From Bacteroidales bacterium UBA755 (GTDB taxonomy: Bacteria; Bacteroidota; Bacteroidia; Bacteroidales; UBA932): 61,025 nt of DNA. The notes below the pieces were generated by a model. The model was given only the letters and a program-made list of their open reading frames with translations, had not been told where the DNA came from and did not search any database. Positions within the stretch are counted from its first letter, which is position 1; every line of letters begins with the position of its first letter. Made by a program: the position numbers and the translations under genes. The stretch is from positions 1 through 61,025 of the forward strand of contig DBKH01000007.1 in NCBI GenBank assembly GCA_002297815.1. Reading direction: 5' to 3'. Positions 35,064 to 43,977 of the stretch are shown here, piece by piece.

Positions 35064-36265
35064 GACGGTTCACGGGAATATTCTTGCTCATCATTACCAC
35101 CCTAATGTGGCAGGGTCCGGCATACTCGCAGGACACCAGATCACAGGAAGCACGCAAGGCTCGCCTACAGAGAGAGATAGCGATTCTTGACCAACAACTC
35201 CGAAGCAACGCCTCACAAAGTGCCAATGCTCTCAGCCGTCTTACCATGATCAGCGGGAAGGTGGAATCTAGAAAAAGGCTCATCTCTGAAAGCGATAGGG
35301 AGATTTCTGAATATTCCGATTCTATTCGAACAAAAGAGAAAGCGATAACCCTTTTACAGTCACGTTTGGACACTTTGTCGGATCACTACGCTAAACTTGT
35401 ACGCAGTGCTTATGTGAACCGCAGTGCCAAGGTTTGGTACATGTACATTCTGGCAAGTGACAACATTGGTCAAGCATTCAGAAGATACGGCTACCTCAGG
35501 GACCTTTCCAAGCAGATGAACGTGCAGGCTCATAAGATAGTGGAGGCTAAGGCTGAACTTGAGAAAGAGAACGAGATTCTGTCCTCCATGAAGAAAGAAG
35601 CTGAGAACATCCGCGCTCAGAGACTGGCAGAGATGAACAAGCTTAAGGCTGAGGAGAATGATTCGAGGAATCTCGTTAACCAATTGAAAAAGAGCAAGAG
35701 GAAGTACCAGCAGGATCTTTCTCGGAAGCAACGCGAGGTCGATGCTCTCAACAGGGAGATTGCGAGAATAATCCGTGAGGCTACAGAAGATAAAGGAGCG
35801 GCCAAGTCAGGAAAAGGGAAATCCTCAGTGAAACGCAAACCTATTGACTACACTTTGGCTAAGAAATTCGAGGCTAACAAAGGCAAACTTCCGTGGCCGG
35901 CAGATGGGCCGGTAGTAGATCATTTCGGTCAGCGTTTCCATCCGGTTTACACTAATCTCAAGCTTCCGTTCAATAACGGAGTGACTATCGCTTTGGATCC
36001 GGGGACTATAGTAAAAGCAGTGTTTGACGGGGAGGTGAAGCAGATCGTGGTCATGCCTGGCTACAACAAATGCGTCCTAGTGCAACATGGCAACTACTTC
36101 TCCTTTTACTGCAAGTTGGAGACTGTCAATGTCAAAGCTGGGGACAAGGTTAAGACTGGTCAGAGCATCGGCACCGTGGACACGATCGGAGGGGAGACGC
36201 TTCTCCATTTCCAGATCTGGTCCGGGCGGAATCCTCAAAATCCGGAAACATGGCTAAGACCTTAA
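35060..36265 (+). CDS. EnvC-like murein hydrolase activator (degenerate LytM domain)
   Basis: A 401-residue periplasmic protein: signal peptide, a long coiled coil (about 28-245, with repeated Gln/Arg/Lys/Glu heptads) and a C-terminal M23/LytM domain (about 275-400). The zinc ligands are replaced: the usual H-x-G-x-D reads NNGVTI, and the second histidine site reads YCKL instead of YGHL. Loss of these residues is the hallmark of EnvC-type activators, which stimulate amidases rather than cut peptidoglycan. It follows a TPR gene and precedes tsaE. Confidence 0.88.
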   Translation: MRRFTGIFLLIITTLMWQGPAYSQDTRSQEARKARLQREIAILDQQLRSNASQSANALSRLTMISGKVESRKRLISESDREISEYSDSIRTKEKAITLLQSRLDTLSDHYAKLVRSAYVNRSAKVWYMYILASDNIGQAFRRYGYLRDLSKQMNVQAHKIVEAKAELEKENEILSSMKKEAENIRAQRLAEMNKLKAEENDSRNLVNQLKKSKRKYQQDLSRKQREVDALNREIARIIREATEDKGAAKSGKGKSSVKRKPIDYTLAKKFEANKGKLPWPADGPVVDHFGQRFHPVYTNLKLPFNNGVTIALDPGTIVKAVFDGEVKQIVVMPGYNKCVLVQHGNYFSFYCKLETVNVKAGDKVKTGQSIGTVDTIGGETLLHFQIWSGRNPQNPETWLRP

Positions 36266-36274
36266 GTGAAGAAC

Positions 36275-36700
36275 ATGAAACATGAAATCATAATAAAAGA
36301 TCTGCAGGACATTGATAGGGCTGCAGGAGAGTTCCTTTCTCAGACGAAAGGGCACAATATTCTTGCTTTCTACGCGCCCATGGGGGCTGGTAAGACGACT
36401 TTCACAACTGCGATTTGCCGTAGGCTTGGCGTTCAGGAAGATGCTGTCAGCTCTCCAACGTTTGCGATTGTCAATGAATATCGCACCGGGACGGGTGAGC
36501 CAATGTATCATTTTGATTTCTATCGAATCACCAAGACAGCCGAGGCTCTGGACATCGGTTTCTATGACTATGTGGACAGCGGGTGCCTTTGCATCATGGA
36601 GTGGCCGGAGAACATCGAGGAGCTACTTCCGGAGGAGACGCTCCGAGTACACATCACGGTCAATCCAGACGAGTCTCGCTCAGTTTCTTGGGAAGACTAA
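36275..36700 (+). CDS. tsaE: tRNA threonylcarbamoyladenosine biosynthesis ATPase
   Basis: A 141-residue P-loop ATPase that drives the TsaB-TsaD complex in making t6A37 on ANN-decoding tRNAs. Walker A is APMGAGKTTF near 35; SSPTFAIVNEY near 62 and MEWPENIEELLP near 110 are family motifs. The ATG at 36275 was chosen over a GTG at 36266. It is the last gene of the run and is followed by 363 bases without genes. Confidence 0.95.
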   Translation: MKHEIIIKDLQDIDRAAGEFLSQTKGHNILAFYAPMGAGKTTFTTAICRRLGVQEDAVSSPTFAIVNEYRTGTGEPMYHFDFYRITKTAEALDIGFYDYVDSGCLCIMEWPENIEELLPEETLRVHITVNPDESRSVSWED

Positions 36701-36733
36701 TGATCGGATCAAATCATTGAATAAAAAACAATT

Positions 36734-36820
36734 TTACGATTTCGAAACTAATGGCCAGAAAAAGCAAATGCCAAAGTTACGATTTCGAATGTAATGGCCA
36801 GAAAAAAGGCAAACGCCAAA
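36734..36820. repeat. Tandem repeat of two 43/44-nt units after tsaE
   Basis: Unit 1 at 36734-36776 and unit 2 at 36777-36820 share TTACGATTTCGAA, two variable bases, then TAATGGCCAGAAAAA and a GCAAA(T/C)GCCAAA end. The second unit merges into the large palindrome that follows. Confidence 0.8.
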
Positions 36821-36863
36821 TTTTGCACGGTGGACCAAAATTTGGCGTTTGATTTTTCTGGCC
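36796..36863. repeat. Nested palindrome (11-bp and 14-bp stems)
   Basis: Outer arms GGCCAGAAAAA (36796-36806) and TTTTTCTGGCC (36853-36863) are exact complements. Inner arms AAACGCCAAATTTT (36811-36824) and AAAATTTGGCGTTT (36837-36850) are also exact. The loop is GCACGGTGGACC. In total 25 bp pair, interrupted by a 4/2-nt internal loop. Confidence 0.88.
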
Positions 36864-36905
36864 TTGTGTATCTAACGTTGAGTATCTGGCCGTTGTGTAT
36901 CTAAC
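36864..36905. repeat. Three short tandem copies of TTGTGTATCTAAC
   Basis: TTGTGTATCTAAC at 36864-36876 and 36893-36905 flank a variant TTGAGTATCTGGCC beginning at 36878; the period is 14-15 nt. It directly continues the palindrome above. The remaining gap to the comM end contains two more hairpins listed separately. Confidence 0.7.
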
Positions 36906-36927
36906 AATGTTGCTTCATAGTTACTTA

Positions 36928-36950
36928 GTCGCTTCGACAGGCTCAGCGAC
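36928..36950. repeat. Constant-loop hairpin, intergenic copy
   Basis: GTCGCT pairs with AGCGAC around the loop TCGACAGGCTC, followed by CTAAAAAAGG. Confidence 0.75.
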
Positions 36951-37018
36951 CTAAAAAAGGCCATAGCCGCCTCGGCAATTTTTACGGCATAATAATTATG
37001 GTTGCTGAGCTTGCGGTT

Positions 37019-37035
37019 GCTGAGCTTGTCGAAGC
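37019..37035. repeat. Constant-loop hairpin, degenerate copy
   Basis: GCT-GAGCTTGTCGA-AGC, preceded by a partial GCTGAGCTTGCG and followed by a triplicated AGCATCGA. It lies 29 bases before the comM stop. Confidence 0.6.
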
Positions 37036-37063
37036 ATCGAAGCATCGAAGCGACTTTAAATGG

Positions 37064-38638
37064 CTATCCGAAGGTCTCAAGGTTCAGGCGATCAAGGAAG
37101 CGGTAGGCGGAGGCTTCGCGGAGATATTCAGGCCTAATGTCTTTTGCCATCTCTAGGTCAGCGATGGTTCTGGCGACTTTCAAGATGCGGGAATATGCAC
37201 GTGCTGATAGGCCAAGCCGTCCTATAAGAACTTCCATCACTTTCCGGCACTCGTCATCCAATGGGCAATGCTTTTCTAAAAGGCGATTGTTCATCTCTGC
37301 ATTTGTGAATATTCCATCCTCGGCAAACCTTTGTTTCTGGATCACCCTAGCCTTGAGGACTCGACTTGCCACTACCTCGCTGGACTCCCCTTTCTTCCGA
37401 CCGACAAGCTTCGCTGTGTCAACAGGGTGGAGCCATAACTGAATGTCAATGCGATCCATTACCGGACCAGAAAGTTTAGACAGGTAGTTCAGCCTTTGGC
37501 CTGGGGTACAACGACACCTGTCGCCTTCTCCATAGTAGCCGCACGGGCATGGGTTCGAGGCTGCTACCAGCATGAACGAGGCTGGATATTCAAGTTTCGA
37601 ACGAAGGCGTGAGATTGTGACTTTTCTGTCTTCCATCGGACCTCGCAAAGCCTCTAGCACTGATTTCGGCATCTGGCCATATTCATCAAGGAAGAGTATT
37701 CCGTTTTGAGCTAATGTCACCTCTCCGGGGCGGATGTCGGAGCCGGCACCGCCACCGATTATCGCTGCAAGGGAGGCGCTGTAATGGGGAGCACGGAAAG
37801 GCCTTGTCCTTATCAGCCCTATCTGAGAACCTTTCATTCCGGCAACAGAATAAATCTTGCTTGTGACAATAGCCTCATCCGTTGTCATCGGTGGAAGGAT
37901 GCCGGTCATGGCCTTGGCTAGAGAACTCTTGCCGCTTCCCGGAGGACCAACCATTATCAGATTATGCCCTCCCGCGGCTGCTATCTCCACTCCCCTCTTG
38001 GCTCCTTCCTGGCCAATAATCTCAGAAAAGTCCATCACTTCCTGCCCGGCAGGCTTCCTCTCACGCAAACTGTTTCGGGTAAGTTTTCTATAAAGCCTTG
38101 TGTTCCAAACCAAAAGATCACTACAATCCTCTAACCCTTCAAGTATTCTAAGGACATCAGTGAGAGTCTCAACCCCGAATATTGACAGTTCTTTGCACTC
38201 TGTAGCCTCCAGGGCCGAGCGAAGAGGCAGGATGCATCCAGATAGTCCCATGTCAGTCACAAGATCAGCAATCGGTAATGCTCCTTGCACCTCTCTGACG
38301 GAACCATCCAGGCCAAGCTCCCCCATAATAAGGTATTTGTCAAGTCCAGAAAAGCGTTTCTGCTCTGACGCAGCGATAATACCGATAGCTATTGGCAAGT
38401 CATAGCCACTGCCATTCTTCCTCACATCCGCTGGAGCAAGGTTGATCACGATTTTCTTGCCTGGGATTCTGAATCCCAATGATTGCAGGGCAGTGACAGT
38501 CCTTAGAAGACTTTCCTTGACAGCCACATCTGCAAGTCCGACTAGATGTATTCCTATTCCATGTGTTATGTCCACCTCAACGGTGACAGGGACAGCTTCT
38601 ATGCCTACGCACTTTGCCCCAAAGATGTTGATTAACAT
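37064..38638 (-). CDS. comM: YifB/ComM-family AAA+ ATPase
   Basis: A 524-residue protein with an N-terminal Lon-like domain, a Mg-chelatase AAA+ core (Walker A VGPPGSGKSS near 220, Walker B FLDEYGQMP near 307) and a Cys-rich segment CPCGYYGEGDRCRC near 363 that may bind zinc. ComM is a hexameric helicase that promotes branch migration during natural transformation in Vibrio; in most bacteria the role is inferred. A ComEC-like protein occurs in the same window. Confidence 0.92.
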   Translation of the reverse strand: MLINIFGAKCVGIEAVPVTVEVDITHGIGIHLVGLADVAVKESLLRTVTALQSLGFRIPGKKIVINLAPADVRKNGSGYDLPIAIGIIAASEQKRFSGLDKYLIMGELGLDGSVREVQGALPIADLVTDMGLSGCILPLRSALEATECKELSIFGVETLTDVLRILEGLEDCSDLLVWNTRLYRKLTRNSLRERKPAGQEVMDFSEIIGQEGAKRGVEIAAAGGHNLIMVGPPGSGKSSLAKAMTGILPPMTTDEAIVTSKIYSVAGMKGSQIGLIRTRPFRAPHYSASLAAIIGGGAGSDIRPGEVTLAQNGILFLDEYGQMPKSVLEALRGPMEDRKVTISRLRSKLEYPASFMLVAASNPCPCGYYGEGDRCRCTPGQRLNYLSKLSGPVMDRIDIQLWLHPVDTAKLVGRKKGESSEVVASRVLKARVIQKQRFAEDGIFTNAEMNNRLLEKHCPLDDECRKVMEVLIGRLGLSARAYSRILKVARTIADLEMAKDIRPEYLREASAYRFLDRLNLETFG

Positions 38639-38703
38639 AGTTTGAGTTCATTATGTACTCCGGCAAAGATGGCACAATAAAACGTAAATTTTCAAAAGAA
38701 ACA

Positions 38704-38746
38704 TAAAAATCGTCATAAGAAACAGAAATATTTTTTCTTATGACGA
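38704..38746 (-). terminator. Terminator of the receptor operon
   Basis: TTTCTTATGACGA (plus 38734-38746) pairs exactly with TCGTCATAAGAAA (38710-38722). On the minus strand the stem is followed by TTTTTATG. It lies about 35 bases after the stop of the TonB-dependent receptor gene. Confidence 0.85.
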
Positions 38747-38779
38747 CTTTTCTAAAAGAATCCGCTGATGCTCTAGCCA

Positions 38780-40897
38780 TCAGAATTCAATAGTCCAATT
38801 CAAGCTTGGCATGATTGGGAATATGCTGACCTTCTTCCATGTGCGTTCTTCCGTGTCATAGGTAAGACTGAATGGATTGTGTCGGTTCAAGACATTGTAT
38901 ATTCCTACATTCAAGGTATGATGACATCTCTTGTCTTGATTGAACTTCAGGCTGCATCCAAAATCCAGTCTGATGTAGGGCGGCATCTCGAAGTTGTTTA
39001 CAGTGGTGAAATACTTAAGTTGAACCTTATCAGGCTCCTTAATCAAGAATCCTTGATAATAGCCAGAAGCGACAGTCTCCCAATGTCCAGACTGGTAGGT
39101 GAATAACGTGTTCACGGTAATCTCACGATGTTTGTTCTTAGAGATTGAATAGTCTGCCGTAACATTCAAGATGTGAGGCCTATTGAACTTGGCTGGGAAA
39201 GACACCCCCATATTCACATTCTGGAACGTACGATCCGTCTTTGACCATGTGTAAGCGATTCTATAGTTCAGCTTATCACCAATCTTCTCATAAAGAAACT
39301 CCAATCCTTTTGAAGTCCCTTTTCCAATGTCGATCTTGTCTCGCCATCCAGCCGCAGCTGAGCTAAAAAGGGCAGTGGCATCGGTGAAATAGACCAGATC
39401 CGTCATCTTTTTCGTGTAACAACCTAGCGACAGACGGTGTTTATCAAAAGACATGAACATACCAGCATAATATTGACTCGCCTTCTCAGGTCCAAACTGG
39501 TTGTCAGACGGAACTATCAAGTCCAGTGACCAGCCAAGCGGGACTCCTTCCAATGTATGGTAATATTGAGTTGTCCAATCCGCTGTAGCCTCAAATCCCA
39601 ACCAAGAAGCAACATTCACCCTCGCCAGAAGGCTGGCTTCTGGATCAAAAGAATTGGATTTTATCACGACATCCGTTCTGTCGGCACGGTTGAAATTCAA
39701 TCGTCCGGATGCGCGGAAATCATACCTACCTTCTTTCTCAAGCTCAAACTGCGAATGAACTGTACCTGTCAGGCAGTTCGTGACATGATCTGACGCTGGA
39801 GAATCTAACGAGCTCATCAGTAAAGTTCCACCAGTGATCTTTTGGGACGTAGCGGGATTAAATTTTGCATAACGTCCTTTCACCCCTCCCTGAAAATGAA
39901 ATATCTTTCCATCATACTTCGCGTAAGCTGATAGCGTTGCCTCATTAATGGAACTATGGACAGCTAGATTGTTGTCTGTTGTTCCAAGAATTTTCACCAT
40001 CCCTTGCGCATTGCTGAATTTGTTGTAAGATAGTACGGCACGGACGCTCCACGAATCATCCAAGCGTCCTACATACTTAAGGTTCCCTATCAAATTGCTC
40101 CACTGGATGTGTTCCTCTGAGTTTACGCCATAGTCATAACTGTAAGCATCCATGCTGTTGAAGGCGCTCAAGGACAGGCTATGCTTGTCATTGATAATCC
40201 AATTCACCTTGCCAAAAGCGTCATAGACAAGGGCTCTAGGACTGCCAATACTGTCTAACGCTGAAGACAGTCCCTTCAAGGCACTAAGCTCCAAACCGAC
40301 TGGCGAAAGTCTTACAGAGCCGATAAAAGAGATCTTGTCCTTTAGCAGGGGAGTCGAGAAACTTGTTCCAAGAATAAAATTGCTCACATTAACCTTGCCA
40401 TGAAAGCCATTGAACTCGCCCTCCTCACTTGTAAGCTTTATGTGAGATGCGGTAAGGTTGCCTTCTTCCGAAGTGAACCCTCCTACTTGAAACATCACAT
40501 TAGAGATGACATCCGGTGAATATACAGATGTAAAACCTAGCAAATGGCTTGAACCATAGAGTGGCACACCATCCAAAGTGACAAGGTTGCTTCCCATGTT
40601 TCCACCTCTTACATAGAATGCGGACGACCCTTCACCACCAGTTGAAACCCCCGGTAGTGTTTGAATATACTTGACCACGTCAGCATTACCTATCGCGGAC
40701 ACCATATTCTTGAAATCCTTCACCTTGATGATTCTGGTACCGGCTTCTCTGGCCCCACTCTTCTCTCCAAACACAACAGACCCGCGCAAGGTGTCCTTCA
40801 CTTCATTCGTCTGAGCAAACGTCATTGAGAAAGGGAATAGTGACAACCATGCCAAAACTAATATTCTTCTTTTCATGGCATTAATATTCTTTTTCAT
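38780..40897 (-). CDS. TonB-dependent outer-membrane receptor, small
   Basis: A 705-residue protein: signal peptide ending near TFAQ, a plug domain (about 50-160, with IQTLPGVSTGGEGSSAFYVRGGNMGSN then LDGVPLYGSSHLLG) and a beta barrel ending in Trp-Thr-Ile-Glu-Phe, a proper outer-membrane end signal. It lacks the N-terminal carboxypeptidase-regulatory-like domain of SusC proteins and is much shorter (SusC about 1000). The paired gene is DUF4249, not SusD. Substrate unknown. It is the third gene of an operon with a peptidase and ends at a strong terminator. Confidence 0.9.
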   Translation of the reverse strand: MKKNINAMKRRILVLAWLSLFPFSMTFAQTNEVKDTLRGSVVFGEKSGAREAGTRIIKVKDFKNMVSAIGNADVVKYIQTLPGVSTGGEGSSAFYVRGGNMGSNLVTLDGVPLYGSSHLLGFTSVYSPDVISNVMFQVGGFTSEEGNLTASHIKLTSEEGEFNGFHGKVNVSNFILGTSFSTPLLKDKISFIGSVRLSPVGLELSALKGLSSALDSIGSPRALVYDAFGKVNWIINDKHSLSLSAFNSMDAYSYDYGVNSEEHIQWSNLIGNLKYVGRLDDSWSVRAVLSYNKFSNAQGMVKILGTTDNNLAVHSSINEATLSAYAKYDGKIFHFQGGVKGRYAKFNPATSQKITGGTLLMSSLDSPASDHVTNCLTGTVHSQFELEKEGRYDFRASGRLNFNRADRTDVVIKSNSFDPEASLLARVNVASWLGFEATADWTTQYYHTLEGVPLGWSLDLIVPSDNQFGPEKASQYYAGMFMSFDKHRLSLGCYTKKMTDLVYFTDATALFSSAAAGWRDKIDIGKGTSKGLEFLYEKIGDKLNYRIAYTWSKTDRTFQNVNMGVSFPAKFNRPHILNVTADYSISKNKHREITVNTLFTYQSGHWETVASGYYQGFLIKEPDKVQLKYFTTVNNFEMPPYIRLDFGCSLKFNQDKRCHHTLNVGIYNVLNRHNPFSLTYDTEERTWKKVSIFPIMPSLNWTIEF

Positions 40898-40912
40898 CAA
40901 ACGAATATATTC

Positions 40913-42037
40913 CTATTTTCTGTCACCCGGTACAAAATCGTTCAGGTAGCCCCTTATGCCGGTCTCGTTGTTCCGGTGGATCATCGCACCGAACACTCCA
41001 ACACCACCGGAGATGTTCGTATAGATGTTATCCGTGTCGTACTCGAACAGGAAGTTGTCCTTGTTGAGATGCTTACGGTAAACATCCTTGAAGTAGTTGT
41101 CAGCCTCATCGGAAAGAAAGTAAATGTCGTACAATCCACCGCGCTCCTGATACGGGCCTTCATAGTTCGACCACGAAGTCGGGAATGACCGCGCCAGGAC
41201 AAAGGAGATGTCAGTATATATCGGGGAATCTTTCAGCTCTTCCTGTGTCTTTCCGCTATGGTAATACTGGGGAATGTCGATGCGGACGAAGCCCTGATGC
41301 ACATTTAGGTCGCCCATCATCAGAGGATACCAGCCAAGCTGCTCACGAAGCCACTTGGGCATCGCCTTGACCGAGTCTGCCGAGAAGCATGGAAGGTCTC
41401 TCACAAGAAGGGAGGTAAGGTTGAAGTCATCAGCGCAAAGGTGGCTGGTGGCTATGTATTTCTGATAGTCGTCACCCCATCCCTTGTCCTTAGGAAATGC
41501 CCACAGGTGACTGGCTAAAAGGCACGGATAACCATAATACGGAGGGCACTCTGGAGAGCGATCGAAAAGGCGCAGCTCGTATGAGTACATCAGATACCCT
41601 TTATTCTTATGACGTCCATCGCCTTCATCACTTGCATCATACCCTCTGCCATAGCAGGCCACTGTCACGTCTGCAGGAAACTTAGTGGATGCCTTAATGA
41701 CTTGACCTTCCATCACTATCATTAAATTGTACTCTTTGCCGTATTCGGGTCTATACTCGCATTGCCAAAGGCCTTCTCCGACATAGTGAAACTTCCCGGC
41801 CCCGGCATAGCCGCACTTTAGAATCACCTCAGCGTCTTCGACCGGACGGCGGACTTCGTCCATCATGGTCGGGGTGTAGTACATCTCCAATGTCTGGACG
41901 TCATCCTCCGTCAGTATGCAGTTCACCACCACCTGTGGTTCCTCACCAGCATCTAGGTCTATCGGATCTATGCAGGACACTAATACCGACGGCAGCAGCG
42001 ACACTAAAAACAAAATATTTATCAACTTTCTTTTCAT
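40913..42037 (-). CDS. DUF4249 lipoprotein
   Basis: A 374-residue lipoprotein (lipobox SVLVSC, Cys22) resembling DUF4249: DLDAGEEPQVVVNCILTEDD near 28 and a beta-rich body. DUF4249 genes are very commonly coupled to a TonB-dependent receptor in Bacteroidota, in the place held by SusD in other systems. The first four bases overlap the peptidase stop and the receptor ATG follows 16 bases after its own stop, so the three are translated from one mRNA. A surface-exposed ligand or receptor-plug function is inferred. Confidence 0.85.
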   Translation of the reverse strand: MKRKLINILFLVSLLPSVLVSCIDPIDLDAGEEPQVVVNCILTEDDVQTLEMYYTPTMMDEVRRPVEDAEVILKCGYAGAGKFHYVGEGLWQCEYRPEYGKEYNLMIVMEGQVIKASTKFPADVTVACYGRGYDASDEGDGRHKNKGYLMYSYELRLFDRSPECPPYYGYPCLLASHLWAFPKDKGWGDDYQKYIATSHLCADDFNLTSLLVRDLPCFSADSVKAMPKWLREQLGWYPLMMGDLNVHQGFVRIDIPQYYHSGKTQEELKDSPIYTDISFVLARSFPTSWSNYEGPYQERGGLYDIYFLSDEADNYFKDVYRKHLNKDNFLFEYDTDNIYTNISGGVGVFGAMIHRNNETGIRGYLNDFVPGDRK

Positions 42038-43827
42038 TGGTAAAAACGTCTTACTATTGTTGTTCTGCTGCCCAACGGATTCTCGAATGACACAGAAACT
42101 GCATATTCCTCTGGGACCTCTCCCGTCAACACAAAATCAATGAAATGAGCACTGCTGTTGATAGCTTCATACTCCACTCCATCTATCATCCATTCATAAG
42201 ATGTCACATCCGAACAATTGAACGGTAGGGAAAAAGTGCCTCCGCTTAAGGAACCTCCGATCAACGTCTCCGTGAAGTTAATACCTGACTCCCACAAATA
42301 AATGTCAGACTTGAATGAATAGGTCTTAAATGATGTTGTAAGATCAACCTTGACCTGATCCTCGGCCATAGCATCTTCTGTATTTTTAAACGCTCGGACT
42401 GAACTCTGGGTGTTTTGCCTAAAATAGACACTGTTTTTATTTGATGACCATGCTGTTGTGTATGTTCTCGGCAGGTTCGACAGTTCGAAAAGGTATCCTT
42501 CTGCGTTAGATGTCAAATGTCGAGACTCAGCGGTAAAGACTGGATAGCCGAACTCCTCGCCTGACAAACCATACTTCTCCCCCATGGGACTCGGACTGGA
42601 TGCATACTGAGGGGTGTCCGACCACAGCCCATTATTATTCTGCGCGTAACGAAACATCTCCTCTGTGGAGACTCCATCATAGCCATTCAGGTCTGCATTG
42701 ACTATTGTTCCGTCTGGAGTCCTTCCGGCAGCCGCACTTATCCAATGATATAGAAACGCGTCATATTCCAGACTAAGCATCGCATGAGATTCTTGATCCG
42801 CAGATGCAGCGGTGGCTATGGATATGTTTGAGCACGCGCTCATCAACGGACTCACAAAACCTCCGCTATAGCATTGCCCCATAACAACATGCTTTCTGGA
42901 CGCAGAAGGGATCTTCTTGACTTCTTTCGCGAAATCATCCGCAGACATTGTTATATCATTCCATAGCCAGATGTATGATTTCCCATCCTCCCTTGCGCCA
43001 TGGTCCGCTACAAATATCAAGACTTGTTCATCAGACGACAACACATGGCTAGCGAGATAATCAAACACTAGCGAAATGTTCGATTTCGTGGCAGAATAGT
43101 TTATGTCATCAGTTCCATCTCCATCTAAATCCTGTGGAGATGATGTATACCCTCCACTAATCAGGTGATGTTGATCCAAAGATTCGGACTTGCCGTCAGA
43201 CATAATTACAAAAATCCGGTCTCGTCTATAGTTATAAACATCCCGAAGACATTTATAGACTGCTGAACAGTCATTCCAATAACGCTCATAATTATATGAA
43301 AGATTCCTTCCTCCGCTGATAATCACCGCCCAATTATTTGAGGGTTGCGATGTTGATTTTGTTAGTTGTAATCCTTGTAAAGACGGTCTGTCCGATGACA
43401 TCAAGTGCAATGTTTTCGTCAACTCACTCAAATTATTCTTCACACAAACATATTCAAACCCTTCTGGCCAACCCCACTCCCAAGAGTCCTTATCGGAGTT
43501 TCCCGTATAAGCCTCGACATAAATATACAACCATTTTTGGCCTCCACCTGCCCATGGGTCAGTATCAATTATAACCACCCATGATTCACAAGGGACACTG
43601 CTATTATGTTCTCCAAAAGTGTCAATTCTTGTTCCTTTATCTACAATTGATTTACTAATAAATACCAAATCATACTCATCAATGTCCTCCTTGACAATTT
43701 CCAAGGCCTGCGCCTGAGTAATCGGGGATCCGTCAGGGTTGTACGGTCCCTCATTGTTTTCCTTCTCTTTGGTGCAGGATATCGCCACCATAGCAATGGC
43801 CAAAACAAACGTTAATATTCTTTTCAT
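42034..43827 (-). CDS. Lipoprotein cysteine peptidase of the C13 (legumain-like) type
   Basis: A 597-residue lipoprotein (MVAISC, Cys18, followed by charged TKEKENNEG, which favours surface display). An N-terminal domain (about 35-135) may be a propeptide. A caspase-fold domain follows: WAVIISGGRNLSYNYERYWNDC near 170, catalytic His276 in VADHGA and Cys319 in MGQCYSGGF, the clan CD dyad used by legumains and gingipains. A beta-sandwich C-terminal part (about 480-597) resembles substrate or surface attachment modules. Asn- or Asp-type cleavage is expected for family C13 but is not shown. First gene of an operon with DUF4249 and a receptor. Confidence 0.82.
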   Translation of the reverse strand: MKRILTFVLAIAMVAISCTKEKENNEGPYNPDGSPITQAQALEIVKEDIDEYDLVFISKSIVDKGTRIDTFGEHNSSVPCESWVVIIDTDPWAGGGQKWLYIYVEAYTGNSDKDSWEWGWPEGFEYVCVKNNLSELTKTLHLMSSDRPSLQGLQLTKSTSQPSNNWAVIISGGRNLSYNYERYWNDCSAVYKCLRDVYNYRRDRIFVIMSDGKSESLDQHHLISGGYTSSPQDLDGDGTDDINYSATKSNISLVFDYLASHVLSSDEQVLIFVADHGAREDGKSYIWLWNDITMSADDFAKEVKKIPSASRKHVVMGQCYSGGFVSPLMSACSNISIATAASADQESHAMLSLEYDAFLYHWISAAAGRTPDGTIVNADLNGYDGVSTEEMFRYAQNNNGLWSDTPQYASSPSPMGEKYGLSGEEFGYPVFTAESRHLTSNAEGYLFELSNLPRTYTTAWSSNKNSVYFRQNTQSSVRAFKNTEDAMAEDQVKVDLTTSFKTYSFKSDIYLWESGINFTETLIGGSLSGGTFSLPFNCSDVTSYEWMIDGVEYEAINSSAHFIDFVLTGEVPEEYAVSVSFENPLGSRTTIVRRFYQ

Positions 43828-43885
43828 ACGTTCAAATTTATTATGCTACTCTCTTTGTTAGTGATAACTTGTGGTTAAATATTCA

Positions 43886-43917
43886 CAAACATAGTCATTA
43901 TTTCTTGATTGAGCAAT
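43886..43917 (-). promoter_or_regulatory. Promoter of the peptidase-DUF4249-receptor operon
   Basis: Minus strand ATTG (plus 43914-43917), 20 nt, TATGTTTG (43886-43893). The leader would be about 55 nt. A second -7-like TAAATTTG at 43833-43840 would give a leaderless mRNA. Confidence 0.6.
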
Positions 43918-43977
43918 CAGGTGCGATGCAAAATGTTAATTTATTGTTACAACGGTAAGTTTGACATCATTTTTGAT

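Noticed and set aside
42034..43827. Peptidase gene as a gingipain/C25 or metacaspase
   Set aside because: The spacing of about 43 residues between HGA and QCYSGGF and the upstream strand fit the legumain-like C13 pattern better; the GHG-x-DACQ type signature of metacaspases is absent.
43833..43840. TAAATTTG (minus strand) as the main promoter of the peptidase operon
   Set aside because: It would start transcription at the ATG and has no -33 partner, while the site at 43886-43917 has both boxes with 20-nt spacing.
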